Positions 7,408 to 10,140 of a stretch of DNA of 10,140 nt are shown piece by piece (the stretch's first letter is position 1; each line of letters opens with the position of its first letter). Source of the DNA: Komagataeibacter kakiaceti JCM 25156 (GTDB lineage Bacteria > Pseudomonadota > Alphaproteobacteria > Acetobacterales > Acetobacteraceae); contig NZ_BAIO01000052.1 in NCBI RefSeq assembly GCF_000613305.1, positions 1-10,140 on the forward strand. Direction: 5' to 3'. The notes under the pieces were generated by a model, which was not told the origin of the DNA, did no database searches, and saw nothing but the letters and a program-made list of their open reading frames with translations. A program made the position numbers and the translations under genes.

Positions 7408-7514
7408 TTAGGAGACACCTATCCTCAGCATGATTGGCGCGAAACGTGGCGCATGGCATGTTATTTCGTCAAATATATATTGAAGGACATTTCCATATAT
7501 AATTTATATGAAAT
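7408..7514. promoter_or_regulatory. AT-rich divergent promoter/operator region between lutA and lysR
   Basis: The 107-base gap contains a strikingly AT-rich core (about 7461-7516) in a GC-rich window. Two inverted repeats lie in it: TCAA-N7-TTGA at 7469-7483, close to the LysR-type T-N11-A operator style, and ATTTC-N16-GAAAT at 7489-7514, directly abutting the lysR ATG at 7515. A perfect TATAAT occurs at 7498-7503. If it serves lysR, transcription would begin only a few bases before the start codon, giving a nearly leaderless mRNA and placing the second repeat over the -10 element, as expected for autorepression. No convincing -35 partner was found for either direction. Confidence 0.5.
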
Positions 7515-8480
7515 ATGGATTTAAGGCACTTACGGTATTTCGTGGCTGTAGCGAGAATGGCAGCTTCACCCGCGCGGCGGAACAGATCGGCATGGAACAG
7601 CCCCCGCTGAGCCAGCAGATCAAGCAGCTTGAGAACGAGCTGGGGGTACTGCTGTTCCAGCGGCTGACCCGTGGCGTCAGGCTGACCGATATCGGGCTGG
7701 TGCTGCTGGATCAGGCGCGCGCGCTTCTGGGCATGCAGCAGCAGTTCATTTCCACCGCGCAGGGGCTCGCGCGCGGTGAGAAGGGGCATATCCGCGTGGG
7801 GCTGGCGGGCGCGGTCTCGCTGCTGCCCTGATTCCGCTGACGGTGCGGCGCTTTCGGGAAGTGTGGCCCGATGTCACCATCTACCTGGAGGAAAGCAATA
7901 CCCCCGCCCTGCGCAAGGCGCTGCATGACCGGGCCATCGACATCGCCATTGTCCGCCCGCCCGTGCCCGATGGGGAGGGACTGCTGGTCTCCCCGCTTCT
8001 GGAGGAGGAAACGGTCGTCGCCCTGCCCAAGGGCCACCCGCTGGCCACCCTGCCCAGTCTGGAACTGGAGATGCTGGCGGATGAACCGTTCATCATCTTC
8101 CGCGTGAACTGGGGCCGGGCTTTCATGACGCCATCCTGTCTGCCTGCCACAATGCCGGTTTTACGCCGCGCATGGGCCAGCAGGCCCCGCAGATCGCCTC
8201 CACCGTGCCGCTGGTCGCGGCCGGGCTGGGGGTTTCGGTCGTGCCGCGCTCGCTGCACCAGATCCATTCAGGCGGCGTGACCTATCATTCGCTGGGGGCC
8301 AAGGCGCCCCGCGCGGAACTGGCCATCGCCATGCGCGCGGGGCAGCATGTGCCGCTGCTGAGCAATTTCATCTCCACCCTGCGTGGCTGCTGCCGGGACA
8401 TGAACGACAGCGCCATTACCGTCACGCTGGGAGCTACGGACATGACGGCCGATCAAAACAGCATGTTAATAAAAAAATGA
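7515..8480 (+). pseudogene. LysR-family transcriptional regulator with three frameshifts
   Basis: Read through three frame changes, the gene gives a complete LysR-type regulator of about 322 residues. It starts MDLRHLRYFVAVA and continues ENGSFTRAAEQIGMEQPPLSQQI, the winged helix-turn-helix (about 1-60), then RLTRGVRLTDIG, then the periplasmic-binding-protein-like effector domain (VTIYLEESNTPAL, DIAIVRPP, LVAAGLGVSVVPRSL). The breaks are: near 7553, GCGAG where GCG-GAG is expected; at 7826-7831, CCC-TGA where CCC-CTG-ATT is expected; and at 8098-8102, TTC-CGC where TTC-CCG-CGT is expected. Each is one missing G or C in a short run. The ATG at 7508 gives a slightly different N-terminus lacking the conserved start, so 7515 is preferred. 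Divergence from lutABC suggests it senses lactate or a related acid and controls that operon. Effector and target are inferred. It is either a real pseudogene or, more likely, an intact gene with sequence errors. Confidence 0.85.
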
Positions 8481-8504
8481 AAATTCGGGGGTGCCCCATC
8501 TTTC

Positions 8505-8534
8505 AAAAAAAGCTGTCCCGACCCGATGAGACAG
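8505..8534 (-). terminator. Intrinsic terminator downstream of the metallopeptidase gene
   Basis: On the minus strand, CTGTCTC and GGGACAG form a 7-bp stem (one G-T pair) at plus positions 8528-8534 and 8513-8519, with an 8-base loop. This is followed by C and seven T residues (plus A-run 8505-8511). It lies 18 bases beyond the metallopeptidase stop. A second small GC hairpin (GGGG-GTG-CCCC, about 8487-8497) follows, and on the minus strand it too is succeeded by T-rich sequence. Confidence 0.8.
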
Positions 8535-8551
8535 GGCATCCGGGCCGGTAT

Positions 8552-9610
8552 CTAGGCCACCCGGCTGTGGCGGATCAGGTCGTGGATAAAGGACAGCTTG
8601 CGCAGGATTTCGGGTGTCAGCACGAAGGGATAGAAATCCGGCAGCCCCATGGAGCGGTTGAGGCTGTTGGCGGCATAGGTCAGCGGCAGCCAGCCCTGCG
8701 TGATCTCGTCAAACGACATTTCGGTATAGGGGTCGCGGCATATGTCCGCCCGCAGGGGGGGCGCATGCGCCCCCGCGGCGTTGATGGTCATGCCATAGGC
8801 CCATGCGGTCTCCAGTGTGGAGATGATATGCAGGTAATGGCCCATGTCTCGGCAAAGTCCTCCCATGGATGGGATGTCGCGTACTGGCTGACATACTGGC
8901 CGCGCCATGTGGGGGGGCTGGGGTTTCGTAATGTTCCTTCAGCGCGGCGGCGTAATCGCGTCGGTCATCACCAAAGACATCGCGGCAGGCGGCCAGCCGT
9001 TCCGGGCCTGCGTCGCGGATCAGCACGTTCCAGTAGTAATGCCCGATTTCATGGCGGAAATGACCGAGCAGGGTGCGGTAATATTCCCCCATCTCCAGGC
9101 GCATCTGCTCGCGCTGGGCGTCATCGGCCTCGTTCAGCGCGATGGTGACGACCCCGTTCATATGCCCGGTCATGGCAGGCGTGCCATCGGCGTGGCTGTC
9201 CAGAAAATCGAAGGCCAGCCCTTCGTTCGGGTCCTGCCGCCGGTTGCGTAGCGGCAGGCCAAGGCGCAGCAGCGTGTAGAACAGGCGGTGCTTGGCGATT
9301 TCCAGCTTCTGCCACCGCGCGATATTGCCCGGAACGGACAGGTTGGGAATGGTGCGGTTGAAACTGCACGCCACGCAGAATACCTGCCCCGGTTCGGTCA
9401 GCCAGTTGCAGGCGTTATAGGCGCTGTTGGCGCACATCACGCGCGTGGCGTGAGGGGCCGCATGGGGCGCCACAGCCCTTCGCCCACGGCTTCCAGCGCG
9501 GAAAGCGTGGTCTGTTCGGGCAGGTAGCCCAGCGCAAGGCCGCAGCGTTCGCACGCCGTGTTCTCGAAAAACAGTACCTGCTGGCAGGACTGGCAGAAAA
9601 ACAGCTTCAT
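8552..9610 (-). pseudogene. Putative zinc-binding metallopeptidase (Peptidase_Mx-like), with three frameshifts
   Basis: After repair of three frame changes the gene encodes about 353 residues. An N-terminal zinc ribbon (Cys6, 9, 20 and 23 in MKLFFCQSCQQV...CERCG) is followed by a second cysteine set (MCANSAYNACNWL ... FCVACSFNRTIPNL). Next comes the catalytic HEIGH motif inside FRHEIGHYYW (plus 9039-9053) and a conserved C-terminal half (WEDFAETWAHYLHI, TLETAWAYGM, WLPLTYAANSLNRSMGLPDFYPFVL). This matches the putative zinc-binding metallopeptidase family annotated next to transglutaminase-like genes; substrates are unknown. The breaks lie between 9430 and 9470 (most likely the GGGG at 9464-9467), in the seven-G run at 8911-8917, and at about 8839-8843. 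Each is cured by one added base, and together they return to the starting frame. The start overlaps the upstream transglutaminase stop by 4 bases and has no strong ribosome binding site, so coupling is likely. Confidence 0.85.
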
Positions 9611-10140
9611 GAGGACAGGATCGACCGTTGCTGGCGTAAGGGGGCCTGTGTGGGGGCGGGCAGGGAAACCGTTTCCATCACGGCTTCAAATGTGGCGACA
9701 CACTTGTCCAGCAAGCCGCTGACGGGCGCGGCCTCATGCGGGGTCACGGCGACGGCCAGCGGGATATGCCCCTGTGCCGCCAGCAGGCCCGATGTCGTGT
9801 CCAGCCCGATCCAGTCCGCGCCCGGTACGTGCACCTGTGTCCAGGCATGCAGTTCGCAGCCCATCCGTTCGGGTGCGTCACGTTCGGGCTGGAACAGGTA
9901 GCCTGAGACGAAGCGCGCGGCAAAGCCCAGCCTGCGCAGTACGGTAATCAGCAGCCATGCGCTGTCACGGCACGATCCCGCGCCATTGCGCAGGGTCTGC
10001 TCGGGTGACCACACGCCCGCTTCCAGCCGGATGCGGTAGGTGATGCGGGTTGCGATGTCGCGCGTCAGCGCGACCAGCAGGTCCAGCGTCGGGCAGGGCA
10101 GGGTGGCGCGCCACCGTGCGGTCATCGCATCCAGCAGCGG
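9607..10140 (-). CDS. Transglutaminase-like family protein, C-terminal part (cut by window edge)
   Basis: The reading frame is open to the right edge, so the visible 177 residues are only the C-terminal part. The ATG at 10125 is probably internal. The transglutaminase-like (COG1305) catalytic core is visible: Cys in NGAGSCRDSAWLL, His in CELHAWTQVHVPG and Asp in DWIGLDTTSG, the Cys-His-Asp triad, followed by the conserved tail HIPLAVAVTPHEAAPVSG. Bacterial members of this type usually carry an N-terminal beta domain, which would lie outside the window. They are thought to act as peptidases or as amide-forming or amide-breaking enzymes; the substrate is unknown. The stop overlaps the metallopeptidase start by 4 bases (ATGA). 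Such genes commonly sit with circularly permuted ATP-grasp and alpha-E proteins, which may lie just beyond the edge. Confidence 0.9.
   Translation of the reverse strand, partial: PLLDAMTARWRATLPCPTLDLLVALTRDIATRITYRIRLEAGVWSPEQTLRNGAGSCRDSAWLLITVLRRLGFAARFVSGYLFQPERDAPERMGCELHAWTQVHVPGADWIGLDTTSGLLAAQGHIPLAVAVTPHEAAPVSGLLDKCVATFEAVMETVSLPAPTQAPLRQQRSILSS

Overview
The window is GC-rich and reads like an alphaproteobacterial chromosome, most likely an acetic acid bacterium (Acetobacteraceae, Komagataeibacter/Gluconacetobacter-like). That assignment is an inference from protein style and gene content, not from a marker gene. No rRNA, tRNA, CRISPR array or insertion sequence was seen.

Layout, left to right. 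A 58-residue DUF1328-type membrane protein (minus, 130-306) is divergent from nadE, glutamine-hydrolysing NAD+ synthase (plus, 433-2492), which is interrupted by a single-base frameshift near 2131. Next is a 474-residue glycine/asparagine-rich, RTX-like protein that is probably secreted (plus, 2645-4069). A 300-base intergenic stretch follows, holding a promoter-like pair and a nested inverted repeat, and leads to an HU-family DNA-binding protein (plus, 4370-4639). HU converges on a compact lactate-oxidation operon, lutA-lutB-lutC (minus, 7407 to 4689), with 4-base overlaps at both junctions. A large hairpin separates the two stop codons. An AT-rich divergent promoter region (7408-7514) separates lutA from a LysR-family regulator (plus, 7515-8480), a natural candidate for the operon's regulator. 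That gene carries three single-base frameshifts. It converges on a minus-strand pair at the right edge: a transglutaminase-like cysteine protease domain protein (partial, 9607 to the edge) and a putative zinc-binding metallopeptidase (9610 to 8552), overlapping by 4 bases and followed by a clear intrinsic terminator. The metallopeptidase also carries three single-base frameshifts.

The genes fall into separate modules: NAD synthesis, a surface or secreted RTX-like protein, a nucleoid protein, L-lactate oxidation with a divergent regulator, and the edge of what is probably the transglutaminase / ATP-grasp / alpha-E peptide-modification cluster.

The most important observation for a user of this sequence is technical. 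Seven frameshifts in three otherwise well-conserved genes (nadE, lysR, metallopeptidase) can all be repaired by adding one G or C to a nearby G/C run. Consensus sequencing error therefore explains them better than true gene decay. The most biologically interesting items are the structured leader before HU, the RTX-like protein, and the transglutaminase-metallopeptidase pair.
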